From positions 1 to 64,000 of the forward strand of contig CAYOFF010000003.1 of NCBI GenBank assembly GCA_964403415.1: 64,000 nucleotides of DNA, in the 5' to 3' direction. The first letter of the stretch is position 1. Every line of letters begins with the position of its first letter. The stretch comes from CAYOFF01 sp964403415 (lineage in GTDB: Bacteria > Patescibacteriota > Gracilibacteria > Absconditabacterales > Absconditicoccaceae). Below, in pieces: positions 15,001-25,640 of this stretch. Under the pieces are notes generated by a model. The model worked only from the letters and a program-made list of their open reading frames with translations. It had not been told where the DNA came from and did no database searches. A program made the translations under genes and the position numbers.

Positions 15001-18000
15001 GCCCTCATACAGCTGGATAGAGGGTAAAACTATTATTTCACGTACTCGTATCTGACCACGTCAATCATGTGCCTGCATAGCTTGCTGAGAGAGATGTATC
15101 AAGATATGACGTTACTCACGTCATGTCCATCCATGCTGTCGCATCTGTATCCTTTATTGCACTACAGGTTGCATCATTTCCTCATAACACTCCATAACAT
15201 GTCCATGTATAGAATCCTGGAACATTTGATACGACACCTCCGCTACCTCTCACACACAACCCCGAACCACTTGGAGCAATAGCTACTGTAGTTCATCACG
15301 CACTACCACATGATCAGTCTATCTGTTGACAGTACATTCACGTGTATCATGCTTGACATGTACACTCTGCGAGTCCTTCTCACACCATCGCACATGTTCA
15401 TCCTGGCAAACATGGATCTGGTACACAGCCTCCACTTCATGCTGCAAATGTAGATGCAGCACAACTATATATCGTTACCATACCACTCTCTACAATCGCA
15501 AGATTATTTCGATCACTTGTTTCTCCGTTACCACATACTGCATCTGGTGATGTAGTCAATCCTCACGTTGTGAATTGCGTGTCACCATGATGTTTTGCAT
15601 AGACAGGTATTATTGTACCATCTTCTGCATTTACGGGGAACCTGATCTTGATTGGCTGTGAGAATGTTAGGGATGTTGTCTCTGATCCAAATATAATACC
15701 TCCATCAAATATTTCTTGTTCTGTACTAGCGAGTGGGGCTACTGAGAGATCTGTCAATGCCACAACTTTATCCTCCTCTGGTACCACCGCTGTCCCTGTC
15801 TTTAGAATTGCCAAGTAACGACTATCTTCTCCTTCTTGAAAATATAGTGTTTTTCTCAATTCTAAGTACTGTTGTTTATAGATATTCTCTTTCATCTCAT
15901 AGAGCTTCCCAAATGTCATGAGGTCTGATGGCTTCAACTCGTCATCAATAACGACTAATTCGATACAAGCGCTACATGATTCTTCACATTCTACGGCACC
16001 TAAGTCTGACTCAACACAATATGCTAGACACTGATTTACCTCTGCTACTGTACAGCCATTTCTACCTATTCTACCGTCATCTAGAGAGATCAATGCTCCC
16101 GATCATGCCAATAAACGCTCCAAAATTTCTGAGAGAGAGTATGTAGCCATGTCGCCTGATGCTGTGATTACTTCTACCTCTCCTGTCGATTCTCATGTTT
16201 CTGCTATCTGTGATCCTGAGTCACTTTGTGTGTCGTCTGATATAATTCCAGATCAAGTTTCTACTGTGTCTCATGTTTCAGTATCTACAGATCAAGTTTC
16301 TACAGATCAGATTTCTCACGTGCCGTCTGCAGCACTATCTGTCTCCAGGGCACTATCAATAACATCCGTTGCATCAAGTTGATCTTGTTCTGTTACTTGT
16401 TCATCTTCTGTGGCGAAACATATTTCACAATCTTGCGCACATGATCCCTCGTCTACACCCTGAGCCTGACACTGAAGAACACAGGCAAGCTCACTTGGCA
16501 TACTACACGGATCTTTCGTCTCAACCTGATCACTAGGTCATTCCACTACTACGTCGTTACTTGGGATCTCTGATGTTTCTATCACATCTTCAGCTATGTA
16601 ACAAGCATCACAACCGTTTATACAGACTTGCTCATCCACTCATCGTGAAATACAGTTTTGTGTACAGATATCAGTATTTTCTTCGTTACACGAGGCCGCA
16701 ATAATATCTGTAACATCAGCATCCGAAAGAACTACTTCTTGTGTAGATTCTCACGACAATCCACCCTGTCATGTCCCTGTCGATATCTCTCCATTATCCA
16801 CGTCCATATCTCATGTCAATTCAGACATTCATCATGTCAACCATTCATCTTGTCATGTTCATATTCCCTCTGTATTCAAACCCTCTTCTTCTGTTGACAC
16901 GCCTCCTGTGGACGCATCGTTTTCTCATGACAGAATATTATCTCATGTCGATGACTCATCTACTGTTTCCGTTCCACTTCACATCGATGTCTCTTCCTGT
17001 CATATTATATTATCTCGACATCGTACGTACATATCTGATGCAAGGAGATCTGTTTCTAGAAGTCCAAACATCAATTGTACCCCAGATGCCATCAATGAGT
17101 CTCCTGTTACCATCACCATATATCACGTAGATGAGTCTCCGCTAGCCAATATTATATATGGTACTGGTATCTCTGGCACTTCTTCATCACTTCATACGAA
17201 ATTGGGCAGTCCTAGAAGTGTTATTCCCGTAATAATACTATGTTCGTCTCCACTTATGTATAAATATGCTAGACATCATGAAATACCCATTGGAGAAAGG
17301 GCCGACAAGAATGAGACAACTCATCATGTATGTATGTCTCCCGTAAAAGAGAAAATCGCGCTTTCATCTGAAAGCGCTTGCACTAACTCTTGACTCGCAT
17401 ATGCGGCTCATGTTCCTTCTCATACAAATTCAACCCCCTGTTCTTCCTCACTTCCTAGGTCTCCTCACGAACTCCCCTCATCGCCACCTATTGTATCTCA
17501 CGATTCTAGCGATACTGTCTGCACATCAAATTCTCCTGCGAGGGCTTGATCTGATATACCTCCTGTTCCACTATCTCATGATCATATACTTTCTCCTGTA
17601 CTCGATCATGTTCATATAGCCGCTATTCCATTGGCCATATCTCATCATGTTGCGCTTCCTCCGGACAGATCACCAACCCCATGTTCACCTGATCCATATA
17701 GTGATCATGATTCAGATAAGGATCCTGATGCAACTAATGAAAGCGCTTGCTGTTCTTGTTGACTAATCTGCTGCGCAATCAACATCTGCTGCTGAACGCA
17801 ATCCTGATCTGTAGCCTCTAGCATACATGTCTGTTGATCTGCACCATCCGTACCCATACAACTCTCGTAGACTTGCTGGGTTATACATAATGCAGGTATG
17901 TCAGCTACTAGTCCATATTGCGTTCCTGCACCCATAAGTGAAATAAACACACCTCATTTGATGAATATATTCTCGAGTGCTACAATAAAAATCAGAAGTC

Positions 18001-18628
18001 ACTTTACGACCCCCGGCAAATGCGTGAATGTATTTGCAATCATAATCTTTATTCATGCTAGCCCCGCTAATCATACCTTAAGCTTTCCTAAATTTTTAGC
18101 GTTTAGATTCTGGTCTAAGGCGCCTCATATGTCTGATATATGTTCGTGAAGTCAACTGCTTGCTGTTATGCCTCATCACTGTTCTCCCGGCTGCTTTATC
18201 GTCTCCTCTGCCACATATGGTGCTCATATATCTGCACCTTGTTCATCCTGCATATCCAATGTTGGCTGAATGTGACGCACCTTTACCTTTTTCCTTGGTT
18301 GGACTGGCATTCAGTTTACAGGCCACTGCGGGGTATCTTTACCTTCTGTACTTTTGGTGTCTGGAGCTTCAGTATCTTTGGTTATTATGTTACTCATTTC
18401 TGCGTTGGGAGCTGCGAGAGCCGCTGTATTAGTAATTTGCTGCGCAGTTTCATTTGTTTGCGGTGGCGCACTTTTGGTCTCCTGCCCCTGGGTATCTACT
18501 GCCTTATGCTCTACTTCTCAAATGTGCGGAAAAACCATATGCTCAGCGGCAAGAATTGCTTTCTTGCAGGCCGCTATTAGCTTTTGGTGTAGTTTTTGAG
18601 GTACTGGAAAAACACGTTCAGGTGTCAT
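1..18628 (-). CDS. Giant surface protein: TM anchor, Cys motifs, LamG, PKD, CUB-like, DUF4215 and ~34 Calx-beta repeats (3' end outside window)
   Basis: One reading frame runs from an ATG at 18628 to the left edge, at least 6,209 codons. I read most of it row by row in this frame and met no TAA or TAG; many UGA codons read as Gly. A GGAAGG sequence precedes the ATG. The N-terminal ~180 residues are hydrophilic and are followed by hydrophobic stretches at about residues 183-230. Then come three Cys motifs (residues ~655-890), a LamG/ConA-like domain (~1210-1370, with DWHNVALTW and LYVDG), a PKD-like domain (DFGDGSG), DUF4215 repeats (CGNG...EQCDDG), CUB-like pairs and Calx-beta repeats (GTATSGVDYTYTGG, TFQIILSN). 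Near the left edge is a MopE-like metal-binding motif (CDGLDNDCD). These families are typical of calcium-binding extracellular adhesins. Attachment to a host cell is inferred. The C-terminus is not visible. Confidence 0.9.
560..1290 (-). other. DUF4215 repeats and MopE-like metal-binding motif in the giant protein
   Basis: This block encodes DUF4215-type cysteine repeats (CGNGYVNTGEQCDSG, CGDGIVQTGYETCDDG). A motif resembling the MopE/PF11617 metal-binding repeat follows, with DPDGDGQTQCAGDCNNNN and then CDGLDNDCDSSVDEG. Calx-beta units resume toward the left edge. Confidence 0.6.
3840..4690 (-). other. Second CUB-like and DUF4215 block in the giant protein
   Basis: A second non-Calx-beta block encodes two CUB-like modules (LKVYDGATTGATLIGQYC, CLTFRFKSDGSN) followed by a DUF4215 cysteine repeat (CGNGIIEGSEQCDDGG). 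The order matches the block at 12230-13440, with two CUB-like modules beside cysteine repeats. The large protein may therefore have grown by duplicating whole multi-domain segments. Confidence 0.65.
5020..6540 (-). repeat. Near-identical tandem 327-bp Calx-beta units
   Basis: The sequence ttggatcgtactta recurs at 5759, 6086 and 6413, a spacing of exactly 327 bp (109 codons), with long identical flanks. The same string is at position 41 near the left edge. Other Calx-beta units in the gene (about 1-560, 1290-3830, 4690-12220, 13020-13310) have the same approximate period but have diverged. The identity points to recent tandem duplication or gene conversion and could cause assembly errors. Confidence 0.85.
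12230..13020 (-). other. CUB-like domain pair interrupting the Calx-beta repeats
   Basis: This part of the giant protein encodes two CUB-like modules, with motifs such as LKIYDGGSTGSSLIGKFCG and CMTFDFFEDGG. CUB domains are extracellular beta-sandwiches. A single Calx-beta unit lies N-terminal to it (about 13020-13310), preceded by DUF4215 cysteine repeats (about 13320-13440 and 13720-13850). Confidence 0.65.
15965..16666 (-). other. Three copies of a CX3C-X9-CX3C-X2-C motif inside the giant protein
   Basis: Three 22-residue cysteine motifs with identical spacing lie at 16601-16666, 16418-16483 and 15965-16030. Each reads C-x3-C-x9-C-x3-C-x2-C, for example starting CVLQC and ending CAQDCEIC. 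The linkers between them are rich in Asp, Glu, Thr and Ser. The spacing is exact while the other residues differ, so the cysteines appear to be what is conserved. They could form disulfides outside the cell or bind a metal. I do not recognise a named family. Confidence 0.7.
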
Positions 18629-18977
18629 TAGCGACCTTCCACACACAATTATAAAGCAAAAGTAACATCAGAAGTACTGGGCAGAGTTTTATTTTCGTTT
18701 ACCATATAACTTTTATAGCATGTTCATTATACAATTCCGTTTCTACCCGTCAAACTATAGGTGTTTAGCATTTTTATTTACTTGACAATTTCCTCATCTC
18801 CTTTTCAGTGACCCTCTACACACCCTAATCTACATAAGTCAATTCTCTCTGTGATGTATTTTTGTCGTGTCTTTTGGTTTCATCGCTTTGTTCCTGGTCT
18901 CTTCTTGCATTTCTACTGGCATATTTTACATATGGTAGTATCAAATGATTCCTTTTAGTTTTTTGCTCTGATCTCTT
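18629..18977. promoter_or_regulatory. Divergent intergenic region between the giant gene and the SLH gene
   Basis: This 349-bp region separates two divergent genes and must hold both promoters. On the minus strand a TATAAT lies at 18648-18653, about 20 bp before the giant gene's ATG, without a good -35 box. On the plus strand a TTGACA lies at 18782-18787, without a convincing -10 at the usual distance. No ORF, tRNA or clear hairpin was seen here. Confidence 0.35.
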
Positions 18978-20201
18978 ATGAACACCCTTTCTGCCTCTCT
19001 GTTTTCTCGCTCGTTTTGAGTGGCAATGATGTCGCTTACATTGAGCCTATTCTTGTGATTTTCTGTCTTTGCACAGGAGTCTGATGTCAAGGTTATCGCA
19101 TCTGACAATGAAATTGATACGGAATCCGAGTTTATTGAAGCTCTCTATTTTGCATACGATAATGGGCTAACAAAATACAAAGATATCACAACATTTAAGC
19201 CATATACTATTCTCAGCAGAGAACAGGCAACCAAAATGATTAGTGTGTTTGCACAAAAAATTATGTGAATTCAGGAGAAACCAGACACCTCATGTATTTT
19301 TAAGGATATCAAACTAGCAGACACTTCTCTCCAGGAGTACATCGGCACGTCATGCAAGCTTGGTATTTTCAAGTGAGCGAGTGATGGGAACTTCTATCCT
19401 GGAGATGCGCTCAGTAAAGCACAATGACTTACTACACTTATCAGAATGTTTGAAGGGAAAATGCTCGATGAAACTACAGATCCACGGTATCTTAACTATC
19501 ATCTCAGAGCAAAGGAGCTTGGCCTCACCAAAGAGTCTAATGTACTTTCTCTTGATAGGCCGTTGACAAGATACGAGACGGTTATTCTCTTGTATAGACT
19601 CTATCTCAAGTACAAACTTCTCAATCTCGTGGGTACTAAGTGAGCTGATGAGGTGCTCAGTTTTGTCGAAGACCAGCAGACAATAGATGGCAAGAATACT
19701 TGAAAAATAACTGTAGATCCCAATCTTCTCCTAGACAAAGACATTGACCACTTGTATGCAAAACTGTTTGGCAATGAGTACAAAATTGTCAAAGAGAAAC
19801 TTGTCTTACAATTTGAAAATGCCTACAGCTGGTATTGATCCCTCTATTTGGTCACGAGAAATGATTCTGGAGACAAAAAGGAAGAATATGTCGGTAATGC
19901 CACTTTCAATATTGTCAATGGCACGGTAACTGATGGTGTCCTCAGACCATTTGTTCTTGGTCCTACATACTATATCATCAAAATGAGCGACCAACCACCA
20001 TTTTATACGATCGAAGAAACATCTCCTGTTGGTACTGGGACACAAGACCTTTCTACCTGAGCAGTCTCTTCTGGAAGCACTATCCCTGCTGGTAGTTGAG
20101 GATCCCTTACTACCCAGTCTGGACAGCAACTCGTTAATACTCCAGCAGCGACCTGATCTGTTGTTACTAGTGGAGCTAGTTCTACCTGAACAAACCAATA
20201 A
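18978..20201 (+). CDS. Exported S-layer homology (SLH) domain protein
   Basis: 407 residues with UGA as Gly. The N-terminus is a signal peptide: a hydrophobic core around residues 17-31 ending in FSVFAQES, with cleavage likely after the Ala. Three SLH-like repeats follow: LSREQATKMI (~40-95), a second with GIFKGASDGNFYPGDALS (~105-165), and a third with LDRPLTRYETVILLYRL (~175-215). The C-terminus is Gly/Ser/Thr-rich and ends in TAA. SLH domains bind cell-wall polymers non-covalently, so this is probably a wall-attached surface protein. It is divergent from the giant adhesin gene. An ATG at about 19026 would give a shorter signal peptide and is a possible alternative start. Confidence 0.8.
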
Positions 20202-20245
20202 CAGACCAATAGCAGAATATTTAATTGTTTCTCACATGTCCCCCT

Positions 20246-21217
20246 ATGCAGGTCAAAAGGATTTCTGCAGATAGCACATCTCCATCACTCTATCAGCCAT
20301 CTGCTCCTAGACCATTGTGTTTTAGTGAGTTCATCTGACAGGCTGACATTCTTCGTGTGATTCTCGTGGCTTTAGCTAGCTGCAAAAAGCATAACCATCA
20401 GCTTGGTCATATGCTTTTTGCAGGCAGCAGCGGCTATGGGAAAACGACACTTGCGCATCTTATAGCGCAAGAGCTTTGAAGCGGTATCAAAACAATCACC
20501 GCATATGCGCTAAGCAAACCTTCTGATCTTCTATCATTGCTGCACTCTCTACAGCCCGGCGATGTTTTGTTTATAGATGAGATCCATAGACTTAAGCCGC
20601 TGCTTGAAGAGATGCTCTACATCGCTATGGAAGACTATGCGGTAGACATGATTATGCCTGATGGCGATCACCTCAGACTACCGCTACCTCATTTTACACT
20701 TATCGGCGCTACGACTAGGCCTGAAGCACTTGCAGCGCCGCTCAAAAATAGATTCGTGTATCCTTTTCACCTGCACGAATATTCCGCAGAAGAGCAACAT
20801 CAGCTCCTTCTTAGATATCTTACCATCAATCATATTTCTGTTCCGCACGAACTCATGTCTCAGCTCACACAGCATATCACCTGCGTTCCCAGAGAGATAG
20901 CAAACTTTTGTATTATCTTGAGAGATTATCTTCTTGTGCATACACCCGATAGCATGCCGGATCATCTTGATCTGTCAGCAGCCCAATGGACCTCATTTCT
21001 CAAACGATCAAGCATCCAAAAGTGAGGTCTCACGCCGCTACACCAGCGTTATATTGCTTTGCTTATGGCCGCCAATGGCAAACCTGTTGGACTTAAGACA
21101 CTTGCCTATCAGCTCAGCGTCAACGAAGAGACTATCGAACAAGATATCGAACCACTTCTCTTCAAGCTTGGTAAAATAGAAAAAACCCCCAAATGACGCC
21201 TTCTTTTGGACGCTTAG
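20246..21217 (+). CDS. ruvB: Holliday junction branch migration helicase RuvB
   Basis: 323 residues, close to the family's ~335. RuvB is the hexameric AAA+ motor that drives Holliday junction branch migration with RuvA. Visible motifs are FIGQ near the N-terminus, a Walker A variant AGSSGYGKTTLA (usually GPPGLGKTTLA), Walker B VLFIDEIHRL, sensor 1 IGATTRPEAL, an arginine-finger region (PLKNRF) and a C-terminal winged helix (GGLTPLHQRYI...PKGRLLLDA). UGA encodes Gly in FIGQ. The start ATG is 44 bp after the SLH gene, so the two may be co-transcribed. No ruvA or ruvC is adjacent. Confidence 0.93.
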
Positions 21218-21228
21218 TGTGAATCCTA

Positions 21229-22059
21229 TTATTTTTCGTTCTTTCCAAACGTCCAAAATACATATCCTCCTCCTACTATCAGTACAATCGATAAGATTTG
21301 TGAAATACTCACGACACCTAGCTGCTCGCTAACGGGGAGATCCTTGAAAAACTCTGCTCCAAATCTCATAATTCCGTAGAGCATTAGGAAAATCGCACCA
21401 AGCTTCCCTGCCTCCCACCTACCTTTTCTTCGATACTTCTGGAACAATACGAGTAGCACTATCCAGATAATCGCCCCTTCCAAAATACTTTGGATAATGT
21501 TTGTATTTACTCTTAGTTGTTCATCCACCTGGGTATAGACGTACGTCAGATGTAGTTTTGTCAGCACTTCAGCTCGTCGTACTGGCAAACGATCAATAGG
21601 TAGACCATAGAGCTCCTGATTGAGCATATTTGATATTCTTCATAATAGGCTTCCCAATGGCACAATACATACTACAATATCTCACAGCACACGCATATCA
21701 CGTCGCGATAATTTATAACGCCACATCACAAGTATCAATGCACTAATAACCCCTATAATCCCTCCAACGAAGCTCATTCCTCATTGTCGTACAGCAGCAA
21801 GCGCTTCTGGATGTGTTCGGTAGTACGATGGAGCATACAAAAAAATTTCTCCTACCCTTCATCCTACAATAACTCACAGTACAATAGCCAAAAATAAATC
21901 GTCTCTATGCTGTTCCAAAAAACGCTTTAGATGTGCATACTTGGTCATTACCTGCGTGCTTGCTACCCAACCAAGTCGCCAATATCCTACAATAAACGTT
22001 ATTGCATATCCAATTCCATACCGATATATTGGCCGCCCAAAGAGATGAAATGCTACCAT
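21229..22059 (-). CDS. lgt: Prolipoprotein diacylglyceryl transferase Lgt
   Basis: 276 residues, an integral membrane enzyme that transfers diacylglycerol to the lipobox cysteine of prolipoproteins. Recognisable motifs are GGMSFVGGIIG (family GGMSFHGG), LLGRISNMLNQELYG (family GRxGNFxNxE) and the C-terminal MLYGIMRFGAEFF. Several hydrophobic segments span the protein. One glycine of GGMSF is a UGA codon. An in-frame TAA just upstream fixes the ATG at 22059. It is convergent with ruvB (11-bp gap). The presence of Lgt implies a lipoprotein pathway. Confidence 0.88.
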
Positions 22060-22100
22060 TTTCTTGGCTTATCAAGCTATAAAAAATATCTACAAATATC

Positions 22101-22124
22101 AAAAAAACATCACAAATCGTGATG
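22101..22124 (-). terminator. Rho-independent terminator after the 3D-domain wall protein
   Basis: On the minus strand a 6-bp stem CATCAC/GTGATG with a 5-nt loop is followed directly by seven T residues (22101-22107). It lies about 34 bp downstream of the stop codon of the gene ending at 22158, as expected for an intrinsic terminator. Confidence 0.8.
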
Positions 22125-22157
22125 TAGCATATCTATACGGTTGGTATTTGCAAATCT

Positions 22158-23348
22158 CTACTTCAGACTATTCAACATATCTCTCGTCGATGGACCAAAA
22201 TATCCTTGAAGATCGGTTGCAGCATCTTTCCCTAAGATGTTATATGCGCGTTGAAATTCGTATACTGCAGCCCTTGTAGCGTCGTCATAGATACCTGTTA
22301 CATCAGACGTGTACCATCAGAGCCGCTGCAGTTTCCTCTGGAGAAATTTCACGTGTTTCCCTTCTTCATTTGGAGCAATCACTACCAAGAAACGGTATGC
22401 TTGCACATCTCACTCTTCGAGCGCCTTCTTGTTGAGTACTTCTTGCGGAGATAGTGCGGCTTGCAACTCATCATTCGAGCTCTTCGTGACCGTCGTTGTT
22501 TTTTCTTTCTTTTCTTTTTTTGCGGGCAAGCTAGGATCAGCTAGTTTATTGAGATGACGGTGCATAGCGGCTCTTGTGTCTGGTCCGAAATATCCGCACC
22601 AGAAATCGTTACCACTCATCTTGAGATGTTTTTTTTGGTAAGTACATACTGCTTGTTTTGTAGCTATATCATAGCGACCGCTTACTTGAGATGCTTTGAG
22701 ATATCATAGCTTTTGCAATACACGCTGCAGAACCTCTACCCATGGATCTTCTCTCCCTTCTCGTAGCTGCATAATTCGTAGTGTAGACTCGAAAAAATTG
22801 GGATATGAGGGGAACACTGACCAGTCAAGTCCGGCTTTTCATACTGGAGTCTCGCATATATATCCTGTCGCTGTCTGTACGCCAAATGATAGAGCCCTTT
22901 TTAGTCATTCTTCTCACTTTCAGACTCGTACATCTATTCTGTCATTTTTTTGTCATTTCTCCCCGGCATGTACGATAGCTCCTCACCTGTCTTCTACCTG
23001 ACCAATACCTCGCTCTTTGAAATAAATTTGTGTCCCAAATGCGTACGAACTAGGTGCTGCCAACATACCATTGAACACTTGCCTTCCAGATGCACCATGT
23101 GTTCACTGACCATTGAGGACGACTTCATCTGCATAGTTTCACTTATAGAAAAATGACTGACCTGCAAGTGGAGAATAATATGCCGTCAATGTAAAACGCT
23201 TCTCGGTACAGTTTGAAAGATCTAGTTTGGGACTGTCCGCGCGTCATAGCTGTGGCAGCGTTGCTAAGACAGCAATAAATACTATCCTAAAGACAGCCCC
23301 CGAAAGCCTACCTATTCACTTATAAGATATATCTTCTGTATTTTCCAT
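22158..23348 (-). CDS. Exported 3D-domain wall protein with two peptidoglycan-binding domains
   Basis: 396 residues. A hydrophobic segment near the N-terminus (AVFRIVFIAVLATLP) looks like a signal or anchor. A 3D (MltA C-terminal-like) domain follows with FTLTAYYSPLAGQ, YAFGTQIYF, GQVEDRGGAI and DRIDVRVG, the aspartate-rich signature of the family. Two PG_binding_1 domains occupy about residues 210-260 (VLQRVLQKLGYLKASQVSGR) and 330-395 (FLQRKLQRLGWYTSDVTGIY), separated by a Lys-rich linker. It probably remodels or binds peptidoglycan. Its ATG overlaps the upstream gene's stop (TAATG at 23346-23350), suggesting translational coupling. A strong terminator follows. Confidence 0.8.
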
Positions 23349-24259
23349 TACTGTCCTATGTATCAACCTTGTAAATATGTCGGAATCTCTCTTCCTCCAA
23401 ACCACACATCTATCAACTGTGGTCCTGACGTGTCCTTTGGTATTCCCCGCTGGAAGAAACTGCCTACTGACTGATAAGACGTTGATGTTCTTACAATCTC
23501 TAACTGTTGCTGTACTTCTTGAAGTTGTTGAAGTGTGCCGTCTTCTATGAGAGGGAAGTACTGGATAATGGCTTCTGCATTATTATTTATCACCTCCATT
23601 CTTCTAGCGAGCAGTTGGTTTGAAACCGCCAACGTCTGAGAAAGATAGTCATATGAGCTTGCCTCGACTCTATTGGTAATGTAGCAGGGTCACTCCTGCA
23701 TCGACTGATCAATCCCTGCCTGTGCTTCTACTGCGTTGTATTCTTGTATGCCTGCAAAAAAGCGCTGATCTCCTTCATTTTTTGCAGACAAGCATTCCTG
23801 AGCTCTTGTTTGGCGATCCTGAATGAGGGAAGTTAGTCACTCACTTGTGAGAGAAACTTCTTCCGCTAATGCCTCCATACTACGTTGGTATGCCGTTAGC
23901 GCCACTCTACGATCTGGTGCACTTCAGAGAAGGTCTGACAGATCAACCATCAAGAGCGTCTGCGTTTTTGCTAAGGCTTGCAGCGTCCTTTGGAGCAGAG
24001 AACTTCCATATCGCTGTCCCCTTCCTACTTTTACATTTGCCAATGTCGTTCCAAGAACTACCGCATCTTCTGTGCTACCTCATACCGTATCTGCTGCGTT
24101 TTTTGATCCTGTATCGCCTATTGCTTGATTCTTTTTTGCTACCCATGCAGAGAAAAAATTGAATGAAGCCACTTCATCCCCGGATATCACAAAAAACACC
24201 ACCAAAAACCCTACCAAGCTTATCAAAAATAGACGTTTCGGTCCTAATCTCCTTTTCAT
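23348..24259 (-). CDS. Membrane-anchored exported protein of unknown function
   Basis: 303 residues starting MKRRLGPKR with one strong hydrophobic segment (LFLISLVGFLVVFFVISG), so it is an N-terminally anchored exported protein. The rest is Gln- and Glu-rich and helical in appearance, with stretches such as LQQLQEVQQQLEIV that could form coiled coil. It ends QGGYIGQ after an in-frame UGA. The stop overlaps the start of the 3D-domain protein by one base, so the two are very likely translated together and may act together at the wall. A GTG at 24298 is a possible earlier start. I recognise no family. Confidence 0.65.
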
Positions 24260-24372
24260 AGACGTTCGAGATAAACAAAAGATGTGTATATTCGTCACAT
24301 CCTAAGTATATCAGATCTCCAAGAAAAAGGCGAGAATCAAACGCTCTACCTTGTTAGTTATATTGACATATC

Positions 24373-24915
24373 TTATCATGTATTTTTCATGTACTCTCAG
24401 ATTCTCTCTTGTACGTCTTTGAGGTGTTGATCTCGATAGAGAAGCTCGTCCTTACCAAGCTTTCACAATACATATTCTACGATATCATGACGAGGATCTT
24501 CTGATCTTCCTATGCCAAGTTTAAGTCTCCGAAACTGTTCTGTTCCACACTGAGCCACAATATCTCTTATTCCATTATGTCCACCATGCGAACCTGCATA
24601 CTTGAGTTTTATTTTCCCTACCTCAAGATCGATATCGTCATGTACAACAAGAATATCTTGCGGTGCAATCTTGTAAAATTGCATTACTGCTTGAACGCTT
24701 TTTCCTGATTTATTCATAAACGTCTGCGGCTTGAGAACAATTACTTGTCGTTTATCTACCATACCGGTTGCAACATCTCATGCAAATTTTTTCTGTTCCA
24801 AAAAATCTGTCCAGCCGTATACTTCTGCAAGTTTATCTATGACCAAAAACCCGAGATTATGTCTCGTCGTCGCATACTCTGCTCATGGATTTCCCAGTGC
24901 TACTATTAATTTCAT
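24373..24915 (-). CDS. pth: Peptidyl-tRNA hydrolase
   Basis: 180 residues, slightly short of the usual ~190. Pth cleaves peptidyl-tRNA released from stalled ribosomes. Diagnostic motifs are LGNPGAEYATTRHNLGF (the family GNPGxxYxxTRHNxG, with catalytic His), KPQTFMNKSGKSV, VVHDDIDLEVGKIKLK and GGHNGIRDI. The second Gly of GNPG is a UGA codon, strong evidence for code 25. The ATG overlaps the 3' end of the upstream SDR gene by 10 bp, placing pth third in an infB-SDR-pth cluster. Confidence 0.93.
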
Positions 24916-25637
24916 GTGAGTCCATGCATTTCTGGATTAAACTTCCTTACTACGAGCTTTTCTATGCGCACATCTGCTGGCTGCTGAAGCATAAATATAA
25001 CTATACGAGCTACGTCATCTTTATCCATCATATAGTTTGCTCCTGTCGTGTCTATGCCTGCTGTTGTAAAAATATTGGTATTCATTGCGCTTGGATAGAT
25101 TCACATAACTTTGATACCATATGGCTTTATTTCTTCTGCCAGAGCTTCAGTGAATGATCCGACAGCCGCTTTGGTCGCTGCATATGCTCACCAGTCTGGA
25201 CATCTATCCACTCCTGCGGATGAAACTACATTCAAAATCTGTCATTGCTTCTTCTCTCTCATATAAGGAATTACCGCCTTGGAGCATAAGATCGGTCCTT
25301 CAGCATTTACTGCAAACATCTTTTGAATCATCCCTTCTGTGTGTTCTACAGTGGGTGCTTCATAGTAAATACCTGCGTTATTGATAAGGATATCTATAGA
25401 CGTAGATGCGTGTATATTTGCAAACACTGACGTTACGCTTTCTCGGTTACTTACGTCGCATGTATATATTTCTATCTGCGGAAGCTCGTTTTTGAGCATC
25501 TCTAATTGTTCAGTGTTCTTATCTAGCACTATAACAGTTGCCCTGTGCTCTCATACCAAACTTGTCACCAAACTCTTTCCCAGACCTCCACTTCATCACG
25601 TCACTACTACTACGTTGTTCTCAAGTGATTGTAACAT
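24906..25637 (-). CDS. Short-chain dehydrogenase/reductase
   Basis: 243 residues with the classical SDR fold. The N-terminal NAD(P)-binding loop is VVTGGSGGLGKS, with both adjacent glycines of TGG encoded by UGA. Later motifs are DILINNAGIY (NNAG), NVVSSAG (catalytic Ser) and YAATKAA (YxxxK). The substrate cannot be told from sequence. The ATG is 3 bp after the infB stop, and the stop overlaps pth. An upstream in-frame TAG fixes the start. Confidence 0.85.
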
Positions 25638-25640
25638 CTT

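Noticed and set aside
16908..17393. 161-codon plus-strand ORF opposite the giant gene
   Set aside because: It lies antisense to the continuous giant frame, is low in complexity and shows no recognised motif.
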